From NCBI GenBank assembly GCA_022865525.1, contig JALHSV010000387.1, positions 1-7,543 of the forward strand: a stretch of DNA of 7,543 bases, in the 5' to 3' direction. Below are positions 1-6,541 of this stretch, one piece after another (position 1 is the first letter of the stretch; every line of letters begins with the position of its first letter). Source of the stretch: Thermodesulfovibrionales bacterium (GTDB lineage: Bacteria; Nitrospirota; Thermodesulfovibrionia; Thermodesulfovibrionales; SM23-35). The notes under the pieces were generated by a model. The model had not been told where the DNA came from. It saw nothing but the letters and a program-made list of their open reading frames with translations, and ran no database searches. A program made the position numbers and the translations under genes.

Positions 1-20
1 AGGATGGAAAATTTCATCAT
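1..20 (-). CDS. possible start of a cistron downstream of miaB (partial)
   Basis: On the minus strand the miaB end reads TTTCATGATGAAATTTTCC. The miaB stop (TGA, 19-17) is overlapped by an ATG at 20-18, an ATGA start/stop overlap, and a second ATG follows in the same frame at 17-15. The visible reading is M-M-K-F-S-I and runs off the left edge. A GAGGG lies about 14 bases upstream, within miaB. The overlap is typical of translationally coupled genes. However, only six codons are visible, so the gene may not exist and its product cannot be named. Confidence 0.3.
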
Positions 21-1309
21 GAAAGAGGTATGCCCTCAAGTGAGTGCTTTCGGGCTTTGACTATCTCTACATCTATGAGACTGCCTTTCGGAATATTCGT
101 TTTCAGAATCGTAACGACTTTGTTCGTTCGGGTTTTTCCCATGAGACTTTGTTTATCCGTTTCGCTTGTTCCTTCAATCAGTATTTGCTGAACAGAACCC
201 TCAATAGCCTTGTTTTTTCTCAGGGTAATCTCGTCCTGCAGTTTCAGAATCTCACTGAGGCGCTGCAACCTGATATCTTCAGGTATCTGATTCTCATAGG
301 CAGCTGCTCTGGTGTGCGGTCTTGAAGAAAACATAAATGCGAAGATGCCGTCAAAACAGATTTCCTTTAATGCTTGTATCGTCTGCACATGGTCATCATC
401 AGACTCACCTGGAAAACCGGCAATGATATCAGATGTTATGGATATGCCGGGGATCACGTTTTTCAGGGCACCTATCTTGTTTACATAGCCTTCATAGGTG
501 TACCCCCTGTTCATACGCATTAATACGGCATTTGAACCTGACTGCAAGGGAAGATGAATGTTCTCACAGACCTTTGGCAAATCAGCAATCGCATGGATGA
601 GTCCCAGAGAGAGATCTTTTGGATGGGAGGTCACAAACCGTATTCTCTCGATTCCATCAATACCATTGAGCTTCTTCAGAAGGCCGGCGAAATCAACATC
701 ACTTGCATATGAATTTACGTTCTGCCCGAGGAGGGTTATTTCCTTGTAGCCTTTTTCTGCAAGTTGAGAGACTTCTGCATAAATGTTTTCGCTTGGCCTT
801 GATCGTTCCCGCCCCCTTGTATAGGGAACCACACAATAACTGCAGAAATTATTACAGCCATACATGATACTTATCCATGCTTTAATCCCGTCATCTCTTT
901 CAGCAGGAAGGTCATGCAGTTCTATGTCAGGATTTTCCTCCAGGGCAGAATATGGCGGTCTCTTTCCTGCTATCGAGCGGAGCACTTGAATATTCTGTGG
1001 TCCGAAAACATAATCAACGTACGGGGCTTTTTTGAAAAGATTGTTCCCTTCCTGCTGGGCGATACACCCTGCAATTGCGATCTTGATATCAGACCTTATC
1101 TTCTTATACGATTTCAATCTCCCAAGTTCACTGTAAAATTTTTGCTCTGCCTTCTGCCTGATACTGCACGTGTTGAGTATGATCAAATCAGCCGCATGAG
1201 GACTTTCAGTCCGCTGGTATCCGCTTTGGAGTAATACTCCGTACATCTTCTCGGTATCATGAACATTCATCTGACATCCAAATGTATGTATGTAAACCTT
1301 CTTGGTCAT
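17..1309 (-). CDS. miaB: tRNA-2-methylthio-N6-dimethylallyladenosine synthase MiaB
   Basis: This is a radical-SAM methylthiotransferase. In this family the enzyme converts i6A at position 37 of tRNAs reading UNN codons to ms2i6A, using two 4Fe-4S clusters and S-adenosylmethionine in the cytoplasm. The 430-residue length is normal for MiaB and all three domains are present. The N-terminal domain has cluster cysteines C12 (TFGCQMN), C48 (LNTCSIR) and C82 (AGCIAQQ). The radical-SAM core has the CxxxCxxC motif C152/C156/C159 (GCNNFCSYC), followed by VVPYTRGRERSR. A TRAM-type RNA-binding domain occupies roughly residues 370-430. The start MTKKVYIHTFGCQMN matches the usual family N-terminus, and an AGGA lies 12 bases upstream. 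The gene is divergent from secA. Its stop overlaps a possible downstream ATG at the left edge. TFGCQMN and NTCSIR favour MiaB over the relatives MtaB and RimO. No catalytic residue is missing. Confidence 0.97.
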   Translation of the reverse strand: MTKKVYIHTFGCQMNVHDTEKMYGVLLQSGYQRTESPHAADLIILNTCSIRQKAEQKFYSELGRLKSYKKIRSDIKIAIAGCIAQQEGNNLFKKAPYVDYVFGPQNIQVLRSIAGKRPPYSALEENPDIELHDLPAERDDGIKAWISIMYGCNNFCSYCVVPYTRGRERSRPSENIYAEVSQLAEKGYKEITLLGQNVNSYASDVDFAGLLKKLNGIDGIERIRFVTSHPKDLSLGLIHAIADLPKVCENIHLPLQSGSNAVLMRMNRGYTYEGYVNKIGALKNVIPGISITSDIIAGFPGESDDDHVQTIQALKEICFDGIFAFMFSSRPHTRAAAYENQIPEDIRLQRLSEILKLQDEITLRKNKAIEGSVQQILIEGTSETDKQSLMGKTRTNKVVTILKTNIPKGSLIDVEIVKARKHSLEGIPLS

Positions 1310-1321
1310 TTCAAATATGTA

Positions 1322-1325
1322 TCCT
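1322..1325 (-). promoter_or_regulatory. probable ribosome binding site of miaB
   Basis: Read on the minus strand this is AGGA, 12 bases before the miaB ATG (context CAGGATACAT). The spacing is slightly long, but it is the only purine-rich site near the start and it supports the chosen ATG. I could not find a convincing -10/-35 pair for miaB. Confidence 0.5.
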
Positions 1326-1335
1326 GTATCGAAAG

Positions 1336-1377
1336 GAACTTACAAGGGTTCGAAGGTAACGACCGCCGTTCGGGAAC
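1336..1377. repeat. cluster of GAAC/GTTC half-sites between miaB and secA
   Basis: GAAC at 1336-1339 and GTTC at 1348-1351 form an inverted pair with 8 bases between. GTTC at 1368-1371 and GAAC at 1374-1377 form the palindrome GTTCGGGAAC. GTTCG recurs at 1348 and 1368, 20 bases apart, or about two helical turns. This could be a regulator-binding region for the divergent genes. Four-base words recur easily by chance, so support is weak and no regulator is identified. Confidence 0.25.
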
Positions 1378-1412
1378 TGATCAACATATCTTGTGTGATT
1401 CCTGTCACTTTC

Positions 1413-1441
1413 TTGCAATATTGGCACTTGTAATCTATTAT
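1413..1441 (+). promoter_or_regulatory. candidate sigma-70 promoter of secA
   Basis: TTGCAA (1413-1418, 4 of 6 matches to TTGACA) is followed by a 17-base spacer and TATTAT (1436-1441, 5 of 6 matches to TATAAT). Typical -10 to +1 spacing would put transcription initiation at about 1447-1449, at or next to the secA ATG at 1449. The match is by eye. An overlapping TATAAC at 1441-1446 lacks a -35 at good spacing: the closest, TTGGCA at 1421-1426, leaves only 14 bases. Confidence 0.4.
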
Positions 1442-1448
1442 ATAACCT

Positions 1449-4118
1449 ATGATCGGCACAATACTCAGCAAAGTGTTCGGAACGAAAAATGAGCGTGAAC
1501 TCAAGCGGTTATGGCCTTTGGTAGAAAAGGTAAATGATCTTGAACCTGCGGTAGTCAGTCTTTCAGAGATTCAGTTAAAGGAAAAACCCCCGGAATTCAA
1601 AAAAAGGCTTGAGACGGGTGAGTTGCTCGATGACCTGCTTCCCGAAGCATTTGCATTTGTACGGGAGGTGTCCAGGCGCAAGCTGAACATGAGGCATTTT
1701 GATGTTCAGGTTCTCGGTGGTATAGCACTCCATGAGGGCAGGATTGCTGAAATGAAGACCGGTGAGGGTAAGACGCTTGTTGCCACCCTCCCCGTCTTCC
1801 TCAATGCGCTCGAAGGCAATGGGGTACATATTGTTACGGTTAATGATTACCTGGCCAAAAGGGACACCAAATGGATGGGACCTCTATACAACTTTTTTGG
1901 ATTATCAGTTGGTGTCATACAGCACGATATTTCATTCCTCTATGATCCTTCATATTTTTCAACAGACAAGCGACTTGATTTCCTCAAGCCATGTTCCAGG
2001 CAGGAAGCATATGCAGCTGATATTACCTACGGGACGAATAATGAGTTCGGGTTCGATTATCTGAGGGATAACATGAAATACGATATCGCTGATTATTGCC
2101 AGAGGCAATTGAACTATGCAATCGTTGATGAAGTTGACAGCATTCTTATTGATGAGGCAAGAACACCGCTTATCATATCTGGTCCATCCGAGGAATCAAC
2201 CGACAAATACTACAGAATAGATAAGATTATCCCCAAGCTCCTTCAGGATAAAGATTATACAATCGATGAAAAAGCAAAAACTGCGATTCTGACAGAAGAG
2301 GGAAATATCAAGGTTGAAAGGCTCCTCGGCGCCGGAAACCTCTATGATCCGTCCAACATCGATCTCGTTCATCATGTGCTCCAGGCACTGAAAGCCCATG
2401 CGCTCTTTAGGAAGGATGTGGACTATGTTGTAAAAGATAACGAGGTAATTATCGTTGATGAATTTACCGGGAGGCTTATGCCGGGCAGGCGCTGGTCGGA
2501 CGGCCTCCACCAGGCAGTTGAGGCAAAAGAAGATGTCAAAATTGAGAGCGAAAATCAGACTCTTGCAACAATCACCTTCCAGAACTACTTCAGGATGTAT
2601 AAAAAACTGGCAGGTATGACAGGAACTGCCGACACAGAGGCAGAGGAATTCGCCAAGATTTACAATCTCGAGGTGGTTGTTGTTCCGACGAACAAGCCGA
2701 TGATCAGACTTGATCATCCGGATATGGTGTATAAATCGGAAAAAGGTAAGTTCAATGCTGTTCTGAAGGAAATTGAAGAACTCCATACAAAGGGGCAACC
2801 GGTTCTTGTTGGAACCATTTCTATTGAAAATTCTGAAATATTAAGTCATCTTTTGAAGAAAAAAAACATACCCCATTCTGTCCTGAATGCAAAATATCAT
2901 GAGAACGAAGCGGAAATAATTGCACAGGCAGGAAGAAAAGGCGCTATCACCATAGCTACGAATATGGCCGGAAGGGGAACCGATATCATTCTCGGTGGGA
3001 ACCCTGACGGGCTTGCAAGAGATCTTCTCCGCGACAAAAAGGAGTATACCGATGATGACTGGTCAAAAGCTCTTGCGAAAGCTGCGGAGATCTGCACAGC
3101 AGATCGCGAGAATGTTCTCTCAGCTGGGGGGTTTCATATCCTCGGTACCGAAAGACACGAAGCACGGCGAATTGATAATCAGCTCAGAGGCCGTTCCGGA
3201 AGACAAGGTGATCCCGGTTCATCCCACTTTTACCTGTCATTGGAAGATGATCTTATGAGAATCTTCGGCTCCGACAGGATTTCGGGACTCATGGAAAAGC
3301 TCGGCATGGATGAAGACATGCCGATAGAAAATAAAATGGTGACAAAAGCTATCGAGAATGCGCAGAAACGCGTTGAGGCACATAATTTTGATATCAGAAA
3401 GCACCTCATCGAGTATGACGATGTCATGAATAAACAGAGGTCCGAAGTCTATTCATTCCGGAAAGAAATCCTTCAGGGAACAAATCTGAAGGACCGCTTA
3501 TTCAGCATGATCGATGAGGTCATTGATGAATTGCTCCTGATTTACTGCCCCGAAGAAAAACATCTGGAAGAATGGGACATGAAAGGCATCAAGGATGCAC
3601 TCTACGGAGTATTTTCTGTTTCACCTGAACTTTCCCCTGATAACCGTGAATCATTCAGAGAGTTTTTAACAGCTGCAGTCAGGCACGCATATGAAAAGAA
3701 GGAATCTGAGATTACCAGTGACCTCATGAGATATCTCGAAAAAGTTATCATGCTGCAGGTTATCGATTCGCAGTGGAAAGACCATTTACTCGGCATGGAT
3801 CATCTCAAAGAAGGGATTGGTCTCAGAGGTTACGGTCAAAAGGACCCGTTAGTCGAGTATAAGAAAGAAGCATTTGACGTCTTTGCAGAAATGACTTCAC
3901 GAATATCAACAGAGATTGTCACAAAGCTCTTCAAAATCCAGGTACAAACAAAAGAAACGATTCGGAAAGAACCGGTACAGCAGAAACCCATCAGCTATAA
4001 CAGAGGCGAAGGCTCATCGGTTCAAACGGTAAGACGAGCGAAAAAAGTGGGAAGGAACGATCCATGTCCGTGCGGCAGCGGACGGAAGTTCAAAAAATGC
4101 TGTGGCACAAATGCCTAA
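1449..4118 (+). CDS. secA: protein translocase ATPase subunit SecA
   Basis: SecA is the cytoplasmic motor that couples ATP hydrolysis to pushing unfolded preproteins through SecYEG. The 889-residue product is full length. Nucleotide-binding domain 1 has Walker A MKTGEGKT (102-109), Walker B DEVD (227-230) and IDEARTPLIISG (234-245). The preprotein cross-linking domain follows, leading into VDEFTGRLMPGRRWSDGLHQ (336-355). Next come MTGTA (390-394), TNMAGRGTDI (504-513) and the arginine-rich motif QLRGRSGRQGDPG (578-590) of domain 2. The helical scaffold carries VIDSQWKDHLLGMDHLKEG (771-789). A variable linker leads to a zinc-binding tail with C873, C875, C884 and C885, in the Cys-Cys rather than Cys-His form. 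The ATG at 1449 gives a normal SecA N-terminus (KVFGTKNERELKRL), and a TAA at 1443-1445 rules out extension. No Shine-Dalgarno sequence is visible. It is the first gene of the plus-strand group, and its last 17 bases overlap the next gene. Confidence 0.98.
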   Translation: MIGTILSKVFGTKNERELKRLWPLVEKVNDLEPAVVSLSEIQLKEKPPEFKKRLETGELLDDLLPEAFAFVREVSRRKLNMRHFDVQVLGGIALHEGRIAEMKTGEGKTLVATLPVFLNALEGNGVHIVTVNDYLAKRDTKWMGPLYNFFGLSVGVIQHDISFLYDPSYFSTDKRLDFLKPCSRQEAYAADITYGTNNEFGFDYLRDNMKYDIADYCQRQLNYAIVDEVDSILIDEARTPLIISGPSEESTDKYYRIDKIIPKLLQDKDYTIDEKAKTAILTEEGNIKVERLLGAGNLYDPSNIDLVHHVLQALKAHALFRKDVDYVVKDNEVIIVDEFTGRLMPGRRWSDGLHQAVEAKEDVKIESENQTLATITFQNYFRMYKKLAGMTGTADTEAEEFAKIYNLEVVVVPTNKPMIRLDHPDMVYKSEKGKFNAVLKEIEELHTKGQPVLVGTISIENSEILSHLLKKKNIPHSVLNAKYHENEAEIIAQAGRKGAITIATNMAGRGTDIILGGNPDGLARDLLRDKKEYTDDDWSKALAKAAEICTADRENVLSAGGFHILGTERHEARRIDNQLRGRSGRQGDPGSSHFYLSLEDDLMRIFGSDRISGLMEKLGMDEDMPIENKMVTKAIENAQKRVEAHNFDIRKHLIEYDDVMNKQRSEVYSFRKEILQGTNLKDRLFSMIDEVIDELLLIYCPEEKHLEEWDMKGIKDALYGVFSVSPELSPDNRESFREFLTAAVRHAYEKKESEITSDLMRYLEKVIMLQVIDSQWKDHLLGMDHLKEGIGLRGYGQKDPLVEYKKEAFDVFAEMTSRISTEIVTKLFKIQVQTKETIRKEPVQQKPISYNRGEGSSVQTVRRAKKVGRNDPCPCGSGRKFKKCCGTNA

Positions 4119-5505
4119 GGTTCTGCTGATAGGCAAAAGTGCAATCAAGATCGAGTATGAGGATTCACTCGCGTCATTCGGATATATTATCAGCACATTC
4201 GATTCTCTTGATAAAGTTATCAAGGTCTTACACGAGAAGATAGACCTGCTGATTGCAGATAAAAAACTGAGCAGTGAACCATCATTCAAGACTTTTCTCC
4301 GGTTATCAAAGACAATTCCTAAAATTGTCACCTCTGACACCCCTTCGTTCAGAGGGTTCACTCCCTGGCTCAAAGAATCCCTGGTTTACCCGCTCTATAA
4401 CCCCAGTGTAAACGAACTCTTGTATTTCATGAAAAGACTGCTCAGAGAAAATAGTTTGTTCTCGGAAACCAACAGATTAAAAAAAGACCTGTCGACAACG
4501 CAACGGGAACTCATCTTCTTCGAAGAGGTAAGCAGTGATCTTGCTTCATCTCCGGAGCTGAGAGCAATACTGAGCAGAATAATGGAAAAACTGAAAAAAA
4601 TGATCAAAGCAGAAGCGTGGACTGTGCTCCTCGTGGATCAGGAGACAGGAGAACTGGTATTCGAAAAAACAAACACCCGAAAAACCAAGGAGATACAGAA
4701 ATTCAGGCTGAAGTTGGGCGAAGGCATCGCCGGCTGGGTTGCACAGGAAGGCATTCCGGTTGTGGTTCCGGATGTGTCAAAAGATGAACGGTTTATGGGG
4801 AAAATCGATAAGGCCATTCATTTCAAAACAAAATCTCTTATCTGCGTTCCGATGAAAATAAAAGATCAGGTGCTCGGTGTGATTGAATTCGTGAATAAAA
4901 CAACCGGGGATCCCTTCAGCAAAGAAGACCTTGACTTGCTATCGCGCCTTGTCGACTTAACGGCCGTTGCGGTTGAAAGAACATCACTCTATCAAAAGAT
5001 GACGGAACTTGCTCTTACTGATGACCTTACAAAGCTTTTCAACAGCCGCTATCTGAACAGGACCATAGAAATTGAAATCCAGCGCTCAACGCGTTATAAA
5101 ACTTCTGTGTCCCTGATATTCATGGATATTGATTATTTCAAACGAATCAACGATCAGTACGGTCATCTTATTGGGAGCAAAGTTCTGGTCGAAATAGGGC
5201 AACTCCTTTTAAAAAGCCTCCGGTCAGTCGATATTGTTGCCCGATACGGCGGCGATGAATTTGTGATTGTACTTCCACAGACAACCCCGGATGCTGCTGC
5301 ACTCATCGCTGAAAGGATGCGGAAGTCTGTAGAGCAAAATACGTTCCTGAAGAAAGAGGGATACGCATTGAAAATGACCGCGAGTTTCGGTGTAGCCTCT
5401 TATCCTGAAAGTGCGCGATCCAAGGAAGAACTCATAAAAATTGCGGACGAAGCGATGTATCAAGTGAAGCATCAAACAAGAAATGCAGTTTATGCTATAG
5501 TATAA
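4102..5505 (+). CDS. pseudo-receiver/GAF/GGDEF diguanylate cyclase
   Basis: This is a predicted soluble enzyme making c-di-GMP from two GTP. Residues about 4-115 look like a degenerate receiver domain. D53 (LLIADKKL) aligns with the phospho-acceptor, but the acidic pair is replaced by G11-K12 and the conserved lysine by Y96. A short helical linker (about 115-142) precedes a GAF domain (about 145-292, LGEGIAGWVAQEGIPVVVPD). The GGDEF domain has TDDLTKLFNSRYL (306-318), the metal Asp in FMDIDYFKRIND (D342), and the active-site motif RYGGDEF with GGDEF at 383-387. An RxxD product-inhibition site, RSVD, lies at 374-377 with the canonical five-residue spacing, so feedback inhibition is likely. No membrane segment is seen. 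The start is uncertain. GTG 4102 has GGAAG 13 bases upstream. ATG 4111 gives the receiver-like beginning MPKVLLIG but has no clear binding site. Either start overlaps the secA end, and mglA follows after three bases. The signal sensed by the GAF domain is unknown. Confidence 0.93.
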   Translation: MAQMPKVLLIGKSAIKIEYEDSLASFGYIISTFDSLDKVIKVLHEKIDLLIADKKLSSEPSFKTFLRLSKTIPKIVTSDTPSFRGFTPWLKESLVYPLYNPSVNELLYFMKRLLRENSLFSETNRLKKDLSTTQRELIFFEEVSSDLASSPELRAILSRIMEKLKKMIKAEAWTVLLVDQETGELVFEKTNTRKTKEIQKFRLKLGEGIAGWVAQEGIPVVVPDVSKDERFMGKIDKAIHFKTKSLICVPMKIKDQVLGVIEFVNKTTGDPFSKEDLDLLSRLVDLTAVAVERTSLYQKMTELALTDDLTKLFNSRYLNRTIEIEIQRSTRYKTSVSLIFMDIDYFKRINDQYGHLIGSKVLVEIGQLLLKSLRSVDIVARYGGDEFVIVLPQTTPDAAALIAERMRKSVEQNTFLKKEGYALKMTASFGVASYPESARSKEELIKIADEAMYQVKHQTRNAVYAIV

Positions 5506-5508
5506 ACC

Positions 5509-6540
5509 ATGGCACTTTTTAATTACGCATCAAAAGAAATCACGATTAAAATTGTCTATTATGGACCTGGACTGAGCGGCAAAACAACAAACCTTCAATA
5601 CCTCCACTCGATTTTTGACCCTTCAAAACGTGGGAAGCTCATCTCCCTTGCAACAGAAGCCGACCGGACACTCTTTTTTGATTTTCTTCCCGTTGAGATA
5701 GGAAAGATCAGTGATTTTTCAATACGTTTTCAGCTCTATACCGTTCCAGGACAGGTCAGATACAATGCAACGAGGAAACTGGTTCTGAAAGGAGCTGATG
5801 CAGTCGTGTTTGTCGCAGATTCTCAGTACGAAATGAGGGAACAGAACCTGGAAAGCATCGGAAATATGCGTGAGAACCTCATCGCAAACAATGTCAATCC
5901 TGACGATATCCCTATTATTCTCCAGTTTAATAAACGTGACCTCTCGAATATCGCATCTGTTGACGAACTGAACAGGGACCTGAATGAACAGGGACGATAT
6001 GAATGGAAAGAAGCTGTTGCTGTCAACGGAACAGGGGTAGAGGGAACATTTCATCGGATAACTAACCTTGTGATGAAAGGTATTGCTGAGAAGCATAAGA
6101 TAACTATTCTGCCTTCTGAAGAACTGGTGGAAGCTGTGGTTGATGAAAAGCCGTTGCCTGAAAAGGTTGGTGCATCTGTTCCTGGCTTTGAACCATCCAG
6201 CTTTGAATCCACGTCACCCGGGAGAAATCAAATAGTCTATGAAACCGCGGAACGGGTAAACAGTCCCATGCAGACGGTCGTTCAGGGTGAATCGCTCCGC
6301 TCAAAGGAGAGAGATGCCAGGGAAGTGCAGGTTATACCGAAAGAGAAACTGGAACTGATCATCAATAGCATTCAGGATTTATCCCATACATTCAAAGAGC
6401 TCAAAAATATGCTGAACAGTGTTCAATCCGAGGTAAAAGACCTTAAAAAGAATCAGAAGGAAATACATGCAAGAATCAAGGATGTGACAATCACCCTCAA
6501 TTCGATAAAAACAAAAAGGAGATGGTTCAAGTTTTTGTAA
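5509..6540 (+). CDS. mglA: MglA-type Ras-like GTPase with C-terminal coiled coil
   Basis: This is a small GTPase of the MglA family. In Myxococcus, MglA is the nucleotide-dependent switch that sets cell polarity and drives gliding and type IV pilus motility. The G domain covers residues 1-196. It has the P-loop GPGLSGKTT (19-27), R53 in EADRTLFFDF, TVPGQ (78-82, with Thr where Ras has Asp, and catalytic Q82), FVADSQ (101-106), NKRD (141-144) and a G5-like NGTGVEG (173-179). R53, T78, Q82 and NKRD fall at the numbering I recall for Myxococcus MglA, so the ATG start is right. Myxococcus MglA ends near residue 195. Here about 145 residues follow: a polar linker (about 197-275) and a heptad coiled coil (281-333) ending in RRWFKFL. 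No MglB GAP gene is in the window. The gene starts three bases after the cyclase stop with no visible Shine-Dalgarno sequence, suggesting coupled translation. The exact process controlled here is unknown. Confidence 0.93.
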   Translation: MALFNYASKEITIKIVYYGPGLSGKTTNLQYLHSIFDPSKRGKLISLATEADRTLFFDFLPVEIGKISDFSIRFQLYTVPGQVRYNATRKLVLKGADAVVFVADSQYEMREQNLESIGNMRENLIANNVNPDDIPIILQFNKRDLSNIASVDELNRDLNEQGRYEWKEAVAVNGTGVEGTFHRITNLVMKGIAEKHKITILPSEELVEAVVDEKPLPEKVGASVPGFEPSSFESTSPGRNQIVYETAERVNSPMQTVVQGESLRSKERDAREVQVIPKEKLELIINSIQDLSHTFKELKNMLNSVQSEVKDLKKNQKEIHARIKDVTITLNSIKTKRRWFKFL

Positions 6541-6541
6541 T

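Larger units (their letters stand above)
1310..1448. other. divergent intergenic region between miaB and secA
   Basis: This 139-base region is the only sizeable non-coding stretch in the window and must hold the promoters of miaB and secA unless they lie inside genes. The secA side is AT-rich and carries a candidate promoter at 1413-1441. The central part is more GC-rich and holds several GAAC/GTTC elements (1336-1377). The secA frame is closed by a TAA at 1443-1445, so secA cannot extend upstream. I see no tRNA, riboswitch or terminator here. No SecM-like regulatory reading frame is evident either. Confidence 0.7.

Noticed and set aside
44..325. A plus-strand open frame opposite the miaB TRAM region
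   Set aside because: It is antisense to recognisable MiaB sequence and has no family resemblance or ribosome binding site.
1341..1362. GGGTTCGAAGG resembles the T-loop of a tRNA
   Set aside because: The flanks (AAGGG and GTAAC) cannot pair as a T stem, and no acceptor, D or anticodon arm is found within range on either strand.
1622..2014. Possible insertion in SecA (KRLDFLKPCSRQ, residues 174-185) as a novel domain
   Set aside because: Length variation at this point, just before ITYGTNNEFGFDYL, is familiar in SecA of several phyla. It does not look unusual.
2196..2798. A 200-codon open frame on the minus strand inside secA
   Set aside because: It is antisense to fully conserved SecA sequence, its product resembles no known family, and it has no start context. 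It is a shadow frame.
2801..2816. Inverted repeat GGTTC-TTGTTG-GAACC in secA
   Set aside because: A five-base stem within the codons for PVLVGT. It is too short for a terminator and not near any gene boundary.
3089..3105. Hairpin GATCTGC-ACA-GCAGATC in secA
   Set aside because: A 7-base stem without a T-run, lying within conserved coding sequence (codons for AEICTADREN). It is probably a coincidence of codon choice.
5719..6096. A 125-codon minus-strand open frame inside the mglA-type gene
   Set aside because: It lies opposite conserved G-domain codons (TVPGQ, NKRD) and its composition is unlike a real protein. It is a shadow frame.
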